A program made the translations under genes and the position numbers. The notes under the pieces are model-generated. The model ran no database searches and was not told the origin of the DNA. It worked only from the letters and a program-made list of their open reading frames with translations. This document shows, one piece after another, positions 44,351 through 58,074 of a stretch of DNA of 64,000 nucleotides. The stretch's first letter is position 1; each line of letters starts with the position of its first letter. Source of the DNA: Ursus arctos (lineage: Eukaryota > Chordata > Mammalia > Carnivora > Ursidae); NCBI RefSeq assembly GCF_023065955.2, contig NW_026623067.1, forward strand, positions 60,458,444-60,522,443. Direction: 5' to 3'.

Positions 44351-45747
44351 CCTATAAGGTATGCACATATCCTTTTGTAGTTGACCCCAGAAAGAGTACA
44401 TAAGGAGGGGAAATCCTCTTTATTACTATCAGAAACCAAATCAGGAATTGCATGTTGTCTTGGACTAAAGGATTATGGTACTAAGGTTATTTATTCCTTG
44501 ATATTTTTGAGTTGTGAACTGTTTTGGACTAAGCTTTTCATTCTTCTGCCATTTCAAGTAATACCAAATGGATTTTTAAGTTTTTTCAGGTAGACCCTAA
44601 AAGTTGTCTTGACAGTTTCTTCGCTGTGCATATTTTGCTGAAACGGGACTGTTTGGACAAGTCTCCTACTCATATGGACTTTGAAAGTTTCTCTGATGCC
44701 AGAAATCCCACCATTTAAATTAAAGGAGTTAATTTCCCCCCAAGAAGAATTAGTTCTGCTGAATAGATTTCATATTAACCTCTGCAAAATACATTTGAAT
44801 AATGAAAATGAATCTATGTTAAGAACTTCATTTCTTTAGTTTTTTAGGACAACTGTGCAAGAAATCTAAGATGGAGAGTTCTCTTTGGGAAATCTCTGGG
44901 TTGAGGAAGGAAATCAAACTGGAGCCCTTATGAAGCTCAGGGAATGGGAGAAGGTATCTTGGCAAGAAAAGGACAGGGAATTTGCAAATTACACTTGAGC
45001 AAATAGTTATGAATGGGGCTGCTGTTTGTTTCCCAAGGAAGTTCCTGAAATATTATATTTCTTTAAGGAAAGAGAAAATGCTGCAAATCCTCTGGTGTGC
45101 TTACTTTTTCTGTCCTACTCCTGAAAATAAACAAAGCAAAAAATCCTTCCCTTGGTGATGGACTTGTTTAGAAATATTATCTTCAAAGCGATCTTTATGT
45201 GAGCCAAGCTGTTCTTTGTATTAGTGAGTCTGGGACAGTTTCATATGTATCCTGGAAGAGAAACAAAACACGGGTGTGATTCCTTTTGTGTCCATGCTTA
45301 CAACTCAGATACCAGAAAGACACCTCATTGATTAGTTCAAGTCTTAAACTCTGGCCTTAGCTAGTAGGGAGGTAGAGAATTAGATGTGAAAGGAGAAATG
45401 CTTCAAATGTTTAAACAGTGAGAGCCGTGAATATGGGTTTACTTAACACTGAGTATTTTCGACTGATTTAAGAAAATGAATCTTATGACTGGGGAATGCT
45501 TGGATTTCTTCTACAGGCTTGGTTCTCACTGTCTTTTTTCAGAAGGTTGCTGCCTATGGCTGTGCTCATAAAGGACTCTGATAGAAACTAGGAGTTTGGA
45601 AGAAAATAGCTTTCTTGGTCATCAACCCATTAAGAGACATGTTGTGGCTTTACAAAAAAGGTTAATGATACACTAAGGAATTCTTAGTGGCATTTTCAAA
45701 TCTTCAAAAAGCTTTTATATTCCCATGGCCTTTCCCCCTTCCTCCTT
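44351..45747. other. Unique intronic sequence
   Basis: No repeat, exon or RNA gene recognised. Confidence 0.4.
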
Positions 45748-46205
45748 GTTCTCTCGCCGGCTGTCCGAGGGAACAAGATGAAGTGCGGGGTCACTCCGCG
45801 CAGTGGCGGGCAGGCTGGTGGGGCAGGGCTACCGCTGAGTTGACAGCAGGGCCCTTTCTCAGGGTCTGGCTCCTGGGTGAGGGGAGGAGGGCCCGCTTCT
45901 GAGGAGTGGCCTGTTTGGACCTGCTTTCCAGTTAGCTTGCTTTAGGAGCCATATGTCACAGAGGTCCAGGCCCTTTTTGACAGCCCAGGGCTTGTCCCCC
46001 TGGGGTACGTATCAACAATAGGGAGATGGACTCACTTCCGAGGAGAACAAGTCTTTAAGGTTAGCCATCAGGGGATCACCTCAGATAAGATTTGGTCTTA
46101 ATGGGGTGCATCCATGGCACAGAGGAGGCAGGGTACCAGCCAGCCCCGCCTGCCAGGCTGTGATGCTTGCGGCCGGGCCCTCGGGGGCAGCGTTGGCGCT
46201 GAGGT
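45748..46205. other. Unique sequence with two small CpG-rich patches
   Basis: Roughly 9 CpGs lie in 45748-45860 and 6 in 46140-46205. It is weaker than the block at 21635. No gene recognised. Confidence 0.3.
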
Positions 46206-46724
46206 CCAGCTGGGTGGTAATTAGGAATTGTGTTGTGGAACTGGAGTAGAAGGGTCAGATATTAAGGATGTAAAGGGAGAAGCCAAAGGGTTTGGCTGGG
46301 GACTTGATTTGAAGGGCAGAGGACACTGGCAAGTCAGATGCTTTGGGTTCACTTACCTGACTCAGCCACACAGACTGTACGGTCTCTGTCAGGCGAGCCT
46401 TGGGTCGGAACACATAGTTGACAGACTTCCTCAGTTTCACATATTTTGGGTCCCAGCCTTGGGTATATATTGGACAGGTGCCAGTCAGGTGTGATCTGAC
46501 AGATCAGAGCTTAACTTTTCAGAGTGCTGGTATTTTTAAATATAAATAATCAATACTAATCCTCTCCAGCCAAAGAGAAGTTGAGCAACGCGTATTTGAT
46601 CCCAAAGTTTATATTTGTTTCTCGGGCTCTTTGAAGTTGGAGAGCTGGGACAGTTAGGAATTTTACACAGTCTCAAACATACTTTACTATAAGCGTTATC
46701 AGGTGGGTGTCCAGTTCTCAAGCA

Positions 46725-46905
46725 CATGCCCGAGGCACTCAACTTACAAAGGGTTATCCCCATTTTATAGATGGAGGAAACAAGTCCTGGAAAAACTTAT
46801 TTTTCCAAGGTCACAGCAAATAGGCGACATAAACAGTATTCCAAACCGGGTCTGTCTGATTTCAAAGACTGTGCTTAAAAACTCACACACTGTATCATTT
46901 CCTTA
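46725..46905 (-). mobile_element. MIR, antisense
   Basis: TTATCCCCATTTTATAGATG, GAGGAAACAAGTCCTGGAAA, AAGGTCACAGCAAATAGGCG, then GGGTCTGTCTGATTTCAAAG. Confidence 0.8.
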
Positions 46906-47062
46906 TTTCTTAGTGTGTTTTTATCATGTCTTTATTGTAAGTTCAGAACTCTTTGTTTTTGGTGGTCTTGGTTTTCAGGTGTTGTATAGGCTAGCTTTGT
47001 TCTAGGTCTTGATCAGCTTTCGCTACTTGAACTTTGATGGAATTAACACAGTATGACCAGCC

Positions 47063-47064
<2 letters not shown>

Positions 47065-47107
<43 letters not shown>
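47065..47107. repeat. (TG)n microsatellite, about 21 units
   Basis: Uninterrupted TG run. Confidence 0.95.
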
Positions 47108-47109
<2 letters not shown>

Positions 47110-48279
47110 AATTTTCTTTACCTTTCTCTCTCTCTTTGTTTAAATCTTTTATGTTGCTTGCTTGCTTGTTTCTGTTTTGTTTTAACTAGTACTTCGACTA
47201 GTAGTTCTGGGAAGAAGTTACCTCGTATTCTCCCTCCCTTTCTTATCTCTTATCTGTCTGTGTTCTCGTAGGCTTCTTGAAGTTTTAGTAGGAATTGGCA
47301 CTTTTCAGTGATGTGGATTTTCTTCTCCTGTCACCCAAGCTAGTTCTGGTGCATCTCTGTTCTTGGTTGGGTCTAGATTCTACACTGATTTCATCGATTG
47401 TTTTTCTGGTTCTGCCGCTACTAAAACTGGCTTGCAAGAATGCTTTGCCTTCTTGTTGAAACATCAAAAGGTACAAATAGCAAACACCGCTGAGGTCTCT
47501 TCCTTCCTGTCGGCACCTCCCCACCAGATGCTGCCTCATGCTGTGATGCTTATAATTCATAAAACAGTGTCATTCTTGAAGGCCCTAGGGGAACTCTGAG
47601 GGCTGGTGGGGAAAAACAGTTGTAGAAGTTTGCTAGAGAATTATTTTTTCCGTATCTTCCATTTGTAGAATGTAGAATGGTCTTCTGTTGCTTTTTTTGG
47701 TCTGAAGACTTGTTATCCTCTAGCAGAGTAAAATCTCCACTAGGTATATGGGGACAGTGAGTCTCAGAGAAGTTCATCAACTCACTAGTTCATGGTGGAG
47801 TTCCTGACAGATTTGGGATCAGGATAAAGTCTCCTGGCTGTTAGACACCTGTTCTTTAGTCCTGTGATTCCAACTCATGTTAATTAGAAAAAGTATTAGT
47901 AGAAAGCTCAATGGTGAAAATTTACAAAAATAAAAATACTGAACTTAGGTTGTTTGGTAAATTCAGTTGAAGCTTTCTTTTAGTTATATATTGAATTCAT
48001 AGTGTGAGGAAGTTAGCCTTTGCCCATTATTTGTCACCTGTCTTACATTTTGCTGAGAAACTTGAGCCCATTTAGGTGCTACAACAGGAATTCAAGAATT
48101 CAGTTCTAGTCATTTCCATACTCTCCTCATTTAGTCTTGCTTGGCTTAAATGGTCATTGGTTTTTCTTCTTTTCAAAGAATTTGTGATACAGTTGTTCCT
48201 GCCTCAAAGATTTCACGGGTAAAAGTTAAGGCAGCCACATCACCTGAGTGAGAGGGTGACTTTGGAAAACGATGCTCAA
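47108..48279. other. Unique intronic sequence
   Basis: Nothing recognised. Confidence 0.4.
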
Positions 48280-48450
48280 ATCCATTTGGCTCCTGCATCA
48301 GGATCACAGGAGCGCCTGTGCAAATGCAGGCTTCTAAGGTGCAAATGAGGCTCCAGACCCTCCAGGAAGTGGGGCTCTGACGTCTGTACTTTAACAAATG
48401 GCTCAGATAGATGTTTATGTACACCGAAGTTGGAGAATCACTCTCTCAAG
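48280..48450 (+). mobile_element. MER5-like hAT-Charlie element
   Basis: CTCCTGCATCAGGATCACAG at the left, GGCTTCTAAGGTGCAAATGA, then GAGAATCACTCTC near the right terminus (inverted-repeat-like). Confidence 0.6.
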
Positions 48451-49559
48451 AGAGAAGAGACCAACATCTATGACCGATGCTGTCTCAGCAGCTCTGACTT
48501 TCCCACCTCAGCTCAGATGAACACAGATACCCCTTGCTGTGTGACCGGAGGGGGGAGGGGCAGGGTATTGAGGGTGTCCTCTGCTGCAGTGAGAAGGATG
48601 CAGGAATGAAAACAGCTGCTGTAGAAAAAGTGATAGTATGTCAGCCAGGGATGTGTAGAAAGCCTGTGCAGTTTTTAAAACTCTGGTTGGCTTTTGAGTT
48701 TTCCTCATGGAGCCTATCAGCATATTCATGTGAGTTTTTCCAACAAGACGAGAGGATATGAATGGGGCAGCTGGGCTCAGGGATTGGCATGTTGGCTCCA
48801 AGAAAGTCACAGAAAGAGGAACCTCAGTGTGTGAACATCACTGACGTTGGATGGCCTTGAAGTCCCATCTTGATAAGGAAGCTCATGCAGCCAGGATGGC
48901 TAAGATGGAGTGGGACAGTAGGGAGAGTCAAGGAACTGCCTATGATGAGGATGAAGGACCGGACTTATCAGAATAAGAGGTAGAGAAGTGGGTAAATGGA
49001 AAGGTACAGAGATTTGGAAGCCTAGATCGTAAAGGTGGAGTGTTTTGGGGTAATGATAAGGTCCAAGGTGGGGCTTGTGTGTGGCGGAAGTGGAATGGAG
49101 TAAGTAAGCTCAACTGGAAGGGTGATAAGGGACCCTTTCTTCCCTGGCCCTGCGAGTTAAGGGAGTTTAGGGAACAACCATCGTGCTTTATGGGAAGTAG
49201 TATTAGGAAGGAAAGGCCAGATTGCCATTAAGACAAGCAGGTAGCGAAAGTGTAAACAAAGTTGAAAATATAGGAGTATTACATTTTTAAAACAGGTCAA
49301 GAGTTCCAGAGGCACATCAGAAGGAATTAGTAGATCTGGGGTGCGTACAGGAGGACTGTTCAGTAGGACTTCGTGAAACAGATGAATGTATCCAAAAGAG
49401 TGCTGTGGGTCAGTGCTTGTCAGAGTTAAGTAGGAGACTGAAACCACTGAAAAACAAGGTTAGATTTATTTAACTATGGGCAGGCTCCTTAGAGATCTTC
49501 TGTTACTAATTTATTACTGTGACGTACACTTCCAGCAAGTGACTTTAAAACATTGTGAC
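48451..49559. other. Unique intronic sequence
   Basis: No element was recognised with confidence. Confidence 0.4.
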
Positions 49560-49760
49560 CCAGAGTCAAGCAGGTTTATATGATGACCCAGATAGCTGTG
49601 TAATGATGTATGCATGTGTCTAACTAAACAACAATCACAAAGCCTCACTTAGCCGTTAATATATACAACACATTCTGACACTTCCTGTTCTGTTCTAATT
49701 CATTTTCTCAGAAAATGCGGGTCACGATCCATTGATTCATGATGTATGCGGCGTTCCGCG
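49560..49760. mobile_element. Possible old DNA-transposon fragment
   Basis: ACATTGTGACCCAGAGTCAA at the left and AAAATGCGGGTCACGATCCA at the right look like degraded inverted ends of an hAT-type element. Confidence 0.35.
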
Positions 49761-49924
49761 TGCTGCTGGACAGACGTGCGTCTGGTGCCTTAAGCCTGCT
49801 GTGGTTACTGGGTGCTGTTTCCTGGGCATCTCATGCATGAAGAATATTCATTTTCTTCTTGTTGATCATAATTAGAGCTTATTGTATGATCAGGAAGAAG
49901 CCAAGGAGTCCTGTTTGATCAGGT

Positions 49925-50200
49925 ATTCCTGCTTAAAATCTTTCCTGGCTCCACACCTCCAACGGGATCGAAATGTACCCCCTTAGCCTCGCACAGAGGT
50001 CCACACTTGTCTTACCTGATGAAGTCTTCCTCCGGTTAATCATTCCCTCCTTGTCTTTTTCACACTATACTTAGTGGAGTTGATGGTAATTCTTAGTACA
50101 TGTTGTCCTTCCCTAGCCATCAAGGAGCTCCTTGAGGTAGACTTTTTTCTCTCAGTACCCCCGGTGCCTCATCCAGGACCTGGCACAAAATGGGTATTAG
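49925..50200 (+). mobile_element. LINE2 3' end
   Basis: ATCAAGGAGCTCCTTGAGGT, then GGTGCCTCATCCAGGACCTG and GCACAAAATGGGTATTAGG are the terminal L2 motifs. Confidence 0.68.
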
Positions 50201-51019
50201 GTTGGTTTGGCTGAGCAAACGATGTAGGGATCTCAGAAGTCCTGCCTGTGGTTTCTTGTCCAGGGTGGTTTAGCCTAGAGGGGCCTTGTGAGGGGTGCTA
50301 AGTCTCTCTATTGAATAGTTTTTGCTGAGAATGGTGATTTTCACTTATGAATGGTATGGGTCCCTTTGGGTAACACAGACCAGCCGACTGCTTTGGCACT
50401 TTATTGTGGAAACGGTGGTCCCAGAGTGGTTGAAGTCATGTTCCATATATACTGTTACCCACAGTACTCCGTGGTGACCATGCCTGGCCTCTCATGGTTT
50501 TGGATAACGTAGGACCAGGTGCTGCTCACCTTTCCATTTTAGTGGGATGCTCTGTCTAGGTGGTGTTCCGTGTTCGTGGCGTAATGCGATAGGAGTTTTA
50601 AAGGACCTCTGTGCAGAGAGAGCTGCCCACCCCTGACGATGCATTTTGCACAAATAAGTTGAAGTAGGCTTTTTGTGGATCAGAACTGCCTACGGTCTAA
50701 CACATAACAAGACAGATTTGAGGATGCATTAGCAAAGGTTCAGCAAACTTAAATGATAAATGGGGATACGCAGAAGTCCAGCGGCTAGGTCAGACAATGA
50801 AATAAATTGATTTATGTGGTGTGGACCTGTGTGTGTATGTGAGTTTTGAGAAACCGATAGACAAAAACAGTAGAGGGAATATTCTTTTCTTGTTCCTGAT
50901 GTGCCTCCCAGGCTGGATATAGACAGAACAAAGGGAAAGTAGTCAGGCTTATTTGGGGATGGCAGGAGGGGGGTAGGCAGGAGTGACACCATTTCTAGTA
51001 GTCACATGAACAATTCAAC
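50201..51019. other. Unique intronic sequence
   Basis: Nothing recognised. Confidence 0.4.
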
Positions 51020-51225
51020 AGGAAAAAAGTGTAGGTGATTTTAATTTTATTTAATCTAGTATATCTGAAATATAATTTCAATATATAATCACCGTATAAA
51101 ACTATTGAGATAAACTCCTGTCTTTTCCCCTCCAGCACAACTCAACTCAGACTAACTGCACTTGAAGTGTTTAATAGCCACGGGGACTAGGGGCTACCAC
51201 ATAGGTCAGGACAGGCCCTATATGT
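51020..51225. mobile_element. Ancient MITE-like DNA transposon
   Basis: TTTTATTTAATCTAGTATAT, TATAATTTCAATATATAATC, CACAACTCAACTCAGACTAA, then TTAATAGCCACGGGGACTAG and GGCTACCACATAGGTCAGGA. This layout recurs in a common eutherian non-autonomous DNA transposon whose name I will not assert. Confidence 0.6.
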
Positions 51226-54200
51226 TGGATGCTTTAGTCTATGGGGGCCTCCAGGGAACTTCTGACCACGCCAAGCAAAGATGAGAAAGGGTGCAGAGAC
51301 AGATGTGTTTTGTGTACATTGGAAGCAAAGTAAAGCTTTAAGAGAGTAGAAACGAAGAATTCACTGGCGAGGTGAACTTGACTTTTTTCTCTCCATTTCC
51401 TTCCCACCTTCGCATTTAGAATGGAAATGAACTTGCCAAGATTCTTGAGGAAATAGTAAGTGATATGCAGTGCATTCCCCTTTGCTGTTTTTAGCTCTAC
51501 ACGCACCTGACTCACCTTTTCCGGGGAGGAGCAGATAATACGACTACGTCTCTGCAGGAGACGTTGTGATGGAGGGGTGGGGATTCCAGCCACTTCGTCC
51601 CCTGCTTCTGATGGTTTCTGGCTTTGCTCATGAAGCTCAGTAACCAGAATAGACGCTGAGAAGGTAGTGAGCAGGAAGTCACCTACTGACTAGCAGCCTC
51701 CGTGGGCATCAAATCCATGTCACTTTTGTCCTTTGCTCTTACTTAATAAAGGACTTAATGATGGACTATGACAAAATTGGCCATCGTATTTTGAGACTTC
51801 ACGCAGTTAAATTAAGACCTATCTACAATGCTTAATTTTTCCAAGGGTGGTGATGGAAAGAGACCAGGTGGGTAGTACAGACGTAAGAAGGAAGTCAGCC
51901 CAGTATCAACATTTTAATACCCAGGACTAAAAACAAAGTCTCTACTGTTTAATAAAGGCCAAGAAGGATGCTCTTTCTACCTAGGCGGACATCTTCTAAA
52001 TTTTACTCACAAGACAGTTCCTTGTGTGCAGCTGTAGAAACGACAGAAAATACAGCCTCCTTGTTATCAGAGCAGCATTATCTAAATAAAACGAGCAAGA
52101 TCAGTGTTCTGAAAGGCAGGGGCAGAGGTGCCATGCTGATTTTGTCGTCCTCACTGTATGAACTGTATCGTTGATTTCCCTAGTCCTGACTGTGTGAGTA
52201 TTTGAGTGACCTTGAGCCGAGCGCAGTCTTGGTGTCTCAACGTCCGTATTTATGAGGTGGGTCCAGGACTGCCTTTCATACTACCATCCCTAACTGTACC
52301 TTTGATAGCAGGCTGAGCGTTGAGTACTACGTGTAAATTATAAAAAGTTGAAACATGAAACAAAATACCTCTTAAACTCCACTGTTTATTACGAAAACAT
52401 TGTCAGTGGTAGGAACAGCTGTGAATCAGGCATCCCACCTTAATTAGAGTCAAAGAATGTGTGCGTTCAGCTGCTTTCTGTGGATTCCGTTTGCACATTT
52501 ACTTCCTGTCTAGCATAGACGTGGAGTCGGTTTATGCAGGGAAGAATGAGCACGTCCAAACAGCCTAGAAGTGGGATCGTCTTTCTGTAAACAGTGTATT
52601 CGATACCACATACATGCTCCTCTTTTATAGTGTGAGGAGAGGAGGAGATTGCTTTTTAACCCTGGAAAGACACACACCGGTTAACAATACCTTTTCATGG
52701 CAGAGCATCTATAGTGGAAAAACTGTGACCAATGTGGCATAGAAAATCCAGCTCTTCAATATAATTCTTACTGGACAGGTCATCATCTCTTTCAAGAAGA
52801 AAAATAGGGTAGTTAAAAAGTGTTGACCCCTGACCCTACCACCCTGGGCAGGGCTGGAAGTTAGTTCCTGACTGTGAGCGGTGACTGGGGCAGCAGGTCG
52901 GTTGGATTTCTTTGAGTCAGGTGCAGAGAATGCTGCAGGTTTCCTCCTGGCCCTCTGCAGCACTGCACGACAGCACAGTTCTTGAAATCTGAAATCAAGC
53001 TCATTTCGGCTCACCGCCGCTCCCGTGCTGCCCCATAGGTGGACTGTCCATATACACCTGTTCCTCCCTAGCTCTGTTCTTACTTGTGTCCCTTTACGCT
53101 AGTCCGGATGCCTCTTCTCTCCACCCTTGCCCCCACCCCATGCCAGTCAAGCAGAACTGGGAGGTTGGATGGAGGACTCCAGGTAGACAGCTCCTTGGCT
53201 GCTCAGAGGACTGCCAGGAGGTGCCCCAGAATGGGCAAGAATGAAAGCTTTTCCACCTCCCTGTGAAACCTTCTATAATTATTAAAGTAATAAGGGGCTG
53301 TAGGGTGGGTAGCAGGGAGAAGCCTGCCTGACTTGGGGTATCAGAAGTGCAAGGTTTTTGAGGGCAGAGACTGTCTCATTGATCGTATTTCTTGTCTTGC
53401 TCTGCAGGACCTGTTTTCCAGCAGGTTCTTTTAAAAGGTGTGGTAACTAAAATGACTTTCAGCTTGGGTCCCAGACGTTCCATTGGACGGGTCCTGATTT
53501 AAAACCTAAATTTCAGTTAAGCCCAAAAGAGCAAACTGAAACTTCAAAGAACCAAAAATAGAGCATGTAATTTTATGTGCTATAAAGACTTATGGGGGTG
53601 CTTCACCCAAGTGCCAACATCATCTTGGGTTTATAGGAATAATCTAGTCCAGCTGTCATTACAGATGTGGGTGGGGCAGCTTATGACAGGTGGCTCTGAA
53701 AAGCCCCTTGGATGGGAGGGGTGTCTAGAATGCCAGCTGGCCTCTGTCCATCCTCTAATGCTCTCTTTCCCAAACCTGAGCACCGAGTTCTTCATTCTTT
53801 TCTGGGGTGTTGCCCTGTCTCGTTGGAAGACATCAGAACATGGAGAGAGTTCTCTTTTCCACCCTGTGAAGCAGTGGCTAAATGTATCAGGCCTATCGTG
53901 GTTTTAATTCTTTCGAATAGTTTCATCTATGTTTTCTCTTTAGCATGGTAAGGTTGAGTGCTGATGGGCAGAGGCAAGAAAACTGATTTTCGGAGCCTGG
54001 GCCAGAATCCAGTTCTCCAGGTGATGGTGCTTCCTCCATAACTATCTTGAACCTTTTGATATGTAAAGATTTATTAAATAACACACAGAGACATGTACAA
54101 CAAAGCACTATTTGCTATAGCTTTGAAATATTTTTACATTAGTGGTAGATTCTGATTGATTGTGGTGTGGTAAGGAAAGAATTTTTCTTTCCTACCTTTT

Positions 54201-55890
54201 CATTACAATAGGTAGTAAACAAATCTGAGTTTTCCTTATTTGTTTGTTTTTAGTGAAAACTGCCTAGTTTTTCATTTGTCTGGGTGTTAGTTCTTAAAAC
54301 CTTGAGTGGGGCCCTACATTTGGGGTTTTTAGAGAAATCACTTTTCTGTGTAATACAAGCACCCGTTGGGGGTCAGAAGTCTGTGGTCTTAGGAAAAAAG
54401 GTCAGAGCTGGGTGTCAGAGCAGGTCTGGCCAGATTCCCTCCGTGTCTGTGTGTCCTTCCTGTCGAGGTGCTCCGTGTGCTCCGTGCCCTGGGCAAGGCT
54501 CCAGGGAGAAAACAGGTGTAGGCTATCAGGCACAGCCTGTTCTCTGTTGCTTCTGGAATGGGGGGTGGGAGTTGATCTTTTCCGATTATACTTTAGATAC
54601 TTGACATATTTAAAGTACATTTTAACCTTGAGTCTTAATTTTGAGTTTCTCACAGCCTTGTGGGAAGATTTGAATGACTTCCTCAGGGCATAGACTTTTT
54701 CTGGTTTTAATATTTGGTGGTAGTGTTTTGTTGAAAATTTAGTCCTTAATGTTTAGATTCACCTTTTTCTCCTTGTAAAAATCCTACCAAGGCCAAATTA
54801 TCTAGAGTCGCTATGGTAACTTTGGAGAAATTGAGAAAGCATATTAATGCAAAGGCCAATATGCTTGAATAGTAGATTGCATTTAAAATGTGGGGGGATT
54901 AACTTTGGCGTAAAGATGTGCAGCTGAATCTTCGTGGGGAACGTTGAGAAGGATGAGAAGGACTGCAAAAAAACCCAAAAGGCTTGTAGCTTGAATAGCT
55001 TTTCCTGAAAATTTTAGCCATCTTTTTTGTTTCTAATGACTTCATCTTTTATTCTGCATTTTGGAGTCTCCTTGCTCCTTTAGCCATCTTTTCAATAAAA
55101 TAAAGCTGAATTGGTTACAGCCAAGAATAGTATCAGTTTAGATTCTGCTCTTGTCTGCAAGACATTGATTTAAAATTCTGCCCAATTTATTTCCCTCTGC
55201 CCCCCCCCACAATTTTATCCATAGAAGATTAGCTTATAATTTTAGTTATAATTCATACTTGCTCATATTAATGTACTGCTTTATGTTGAAATAAACTCAT
55301 ATTTTCCCCTGAAACATAAATTTCATCAGTTTCAGCTCCTTTGATGCAATTATGAGCCTATCAGGTGCTTCTGTTTGTCTTTAAGTATTCCTGAACAGCT
55401 ATAAGTTAATTAGGGAGAATTTTCCTAAATATCTTCCTGGACACTTGGCGAACTATCTGGGATTTTGATATATTATTGGTCTTGGCAGCCCAAAGAGTAT
55501 TACAATTCAATTAAAAAAAAATAGTTACTCCCTTAGTAGATTGTTATCATATCCCCAAAAGTGACAACCATTTAAAAGAAGCTGATGACATATTTGAATA
55601 CTATATAAAAGATGACTGATATTAAACTTCCTCCAAAAAATGTACTCTTTTGTCCCTGTAGCCACCATTAGAAGCACAGTTATAAGAGATAAGCAAGCTG
55701 TTCCCACTCTTGACTGCTTTTCCTTCTCACACCTGTCCCAAGCACATTTTTTCACCTACGAGGTGTAATCATTTAACCTATAAACTACCTGCAATATAAG
55801 ATGTTTAAATTTTTTAGTCGCCAGCATTTTATCTTAACTGAGTGCTTACTCCATGCCAAACTCAGTAGTACTATTCTTACTCAGTGTGAC

Positions 55891-55892
<2 letters not shown>
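51226..55892. other. Long stretch of unique intronic sequence
   Basis: This is the longest repeat-poor part of the window (about 4.7 kb). A possible L2 3' fragment lies at 53345-53420 (GAGGGCAGAGACTGTCTCAT). No exon with plausible frame and splice sites was found, and the ORFs lack known motifs. No Can-SINE or L1 has inserted here. Confidence 0.45.

Positions 55893-55937
<45 letters not shown>
55893..55937. repeat. (GT)n microsatellite, about 22 units
   Basis: Uninterrupted GT run; the longest dinucleotide repeat in the window. Confidence 0.95.
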
Positions 55938-55938
<1 letters not shown>

Positions 55939-57464
55939 TGGTATTTAGTATTGTCAGCTTGAAGCCCAGGAGTTAGTATTACTCTAAGACAGAAGTTGAG
56001 CTTTTTACTGTCCTTTGTTGAGGTGGTTGTTTGTTTATGTACTGGTATGAAAATCTGAATTTGGGGATGTTGTAAACTGGCTGCTGAAGGAGTAGAAGGG
56101 CTAGACTCCATCACGTGGCAGTTTGTCTCCTCCCATTTGTCCATGGCCATCCCAGCGCACGGGACCTGGGGGCACGTGGAGCTGGGGGCACATGCGCACG
56201 CTTCCCTGTGACAGGGTTGGAGGGCGGAGGGCAGGGTCTTTTCTCTCACGTAGAAATAACCTGATGTTCTTAAACTGTGCTCGGTGAGAGATTACAGACT
56301 AGCTGAAGGGAAGTTGGGTGAAAACCTGATCTCCTGTGATTTTTGTGGAGGTAAGCCAAGAGACCAGGAAGCACCTCGAAATGGACCAGGTGAGGATATT
56401 TTTAGAACAGTGGACGTTATGATGTATAGTAGTATGTATCTGTGATGGCTGGGAGTATACAAGCTATTTTGTCTGGAAAATATGGTCATCGTTCTGAGTA
56501 ACGTCAAGCTCATCCAGTACCTAGAGTCCTGTTTGCTAAAGAAGGGGACACACAGATGTTGGGTAGGCAGTAGCAGCTCTGCCTCTTCCTTGCTGTGCCA
56601 CGTCACACCAGGCCAGATGGGGGGGGGGGGACTTTGCTGTAAGCAGCACACGTGGCCCGCCCTTGTGGATCCCACAACAGACAACTGCCCAGGTTATTTC
56701 AGTGAAGGGAAGGTTGAGGGTGCTAAATTAGCATATGACAGGGAGACCTAATCAGAAGACAAATAAGAACAGTCAGCTTTCATTGGTGGTATGTATTTCT
56801 GAAATGAAACTCTTAGAAGGTGTTTAAAAATTAATGGCTGGTAAGGTCAGGTCCATACCATAGTATGTGCTGTTCATTTAACTGAGAAAGATCCTAGCCA
56901 GTGAGATAGTCACTAATAACCAGCAGACCTGCGTAGCTAGTCTTCCTCACAGCCCGCTTCCTTGTAATGGAAAAACAAAGTGAGTGTAGTTATTTGTATG
57001 TAATAACTGGTGGTTGTGAGGAGCTTTATGGTTCAATTTATTTCTCAGAGGACCTTGTGAGGTAGTACAACTGATTCTCGAATTATTTTATGTTCTTACA
57101 AGAAAAGAGAAATCATTTCCCCAGCATTGGTTTATATGCCTGATTTTGTTCTCCGTTAAAGTACTGCCAGTCCAGCCTCCTGTATCAGTCAGATACGTCA
57201 GTGGAAATAGCACTCAGCTGAATATATAGACATGAGAATGATCTTTTGCTATCCCTGAGCGTTCCCCTTTGCTTGGTGGCCGATCAGTAAAGCAAGCATA
57301 AAATTGGCCTTCAGAGGTGTTGGGAAGATAGAGTGAGAATTTGGGGAAAACGTGTTAGTGTTGAGAATAGAGTTTACAATCAGTTCTAAGGTTGTACTGT
57401 GGATCTTTTAGGTGAATATTACTTAAAAAAATTTTTTTTATTGTAAATTTATGAGTGTATGTCA
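55938..57464. other. Unique intronic sequence with a G12 run
   Basis: A G12 homopolymer lies at 56619-56630. Nothing else recognised. Confidence 0.4.
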
Positions 57465-57700
57465 GCATGTGATATTAAGTCTGTATGAGATATCAAATCC
57501 TAATTCCTGGAACCTATAAATGTTACCTTATGCAGAGAAAAGGTCTTTGCAGATGTGATTAAGGATCTTGAGATGGGAGAGTTTCCCGGATTGTCTGGGA
57601 GAGCCCTAAGTGCAATCACGAGTGACTTGTAAGAGTAAAACAGGAAAAACAGCCCTATACACAGGAGGGGACTCGACTGACGCGGTCACCATAAGCTTAG
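57465..57700 (+). mobile_element. MLT1-type LTR fragment (MaLR)
   Basis: AAATCCTAATTCCTGGAACC, TATAAATGTTACCTTATGCA, GTCTTTGCAGATGTGATTAA, then GGATCTTGAGATGGGAGAGT are MLT1 LTR landmarks in order. The 3' half is missing. Confidence 0.85.
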
Positions 57701-58074
57701 GTACTCATAGTTCCCTACTTTTAGGAGTTAAGCTTCTTGGCTTCCAGCTCTCGTTTCAGGGTTGTTGACTGTGTATGTGGGCTGGGAATGGGAAACACCT
57801 GGAATGAGGATTGAGGGCACATTGGGCAGACATTGTGTTCTCCCCTCTGTCCTGCTGGGGGACTGCATGGTGCATCTTCCCTCAAGAACAGAAAACCCAG
57901 AGCTGAACTGAAACAGTGATTTAGAAAACACGTGTGTCCAGTGCTTTCAAAATTCAAAATGATGGACCCATACTGGGAAGTCCTGAGTAGCTGGAGAAGC
58001 CAAAGAAGCTGGAAAGGAGTTCCGGGCTCTGTGGAGTTGCGAGAAGGCAGGAGATTGGCCTCCCATCTGCGGGT
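57701..58074. other. Unique intronic sequence
   Basis: Nothing recognised. Confidence 0.4.
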
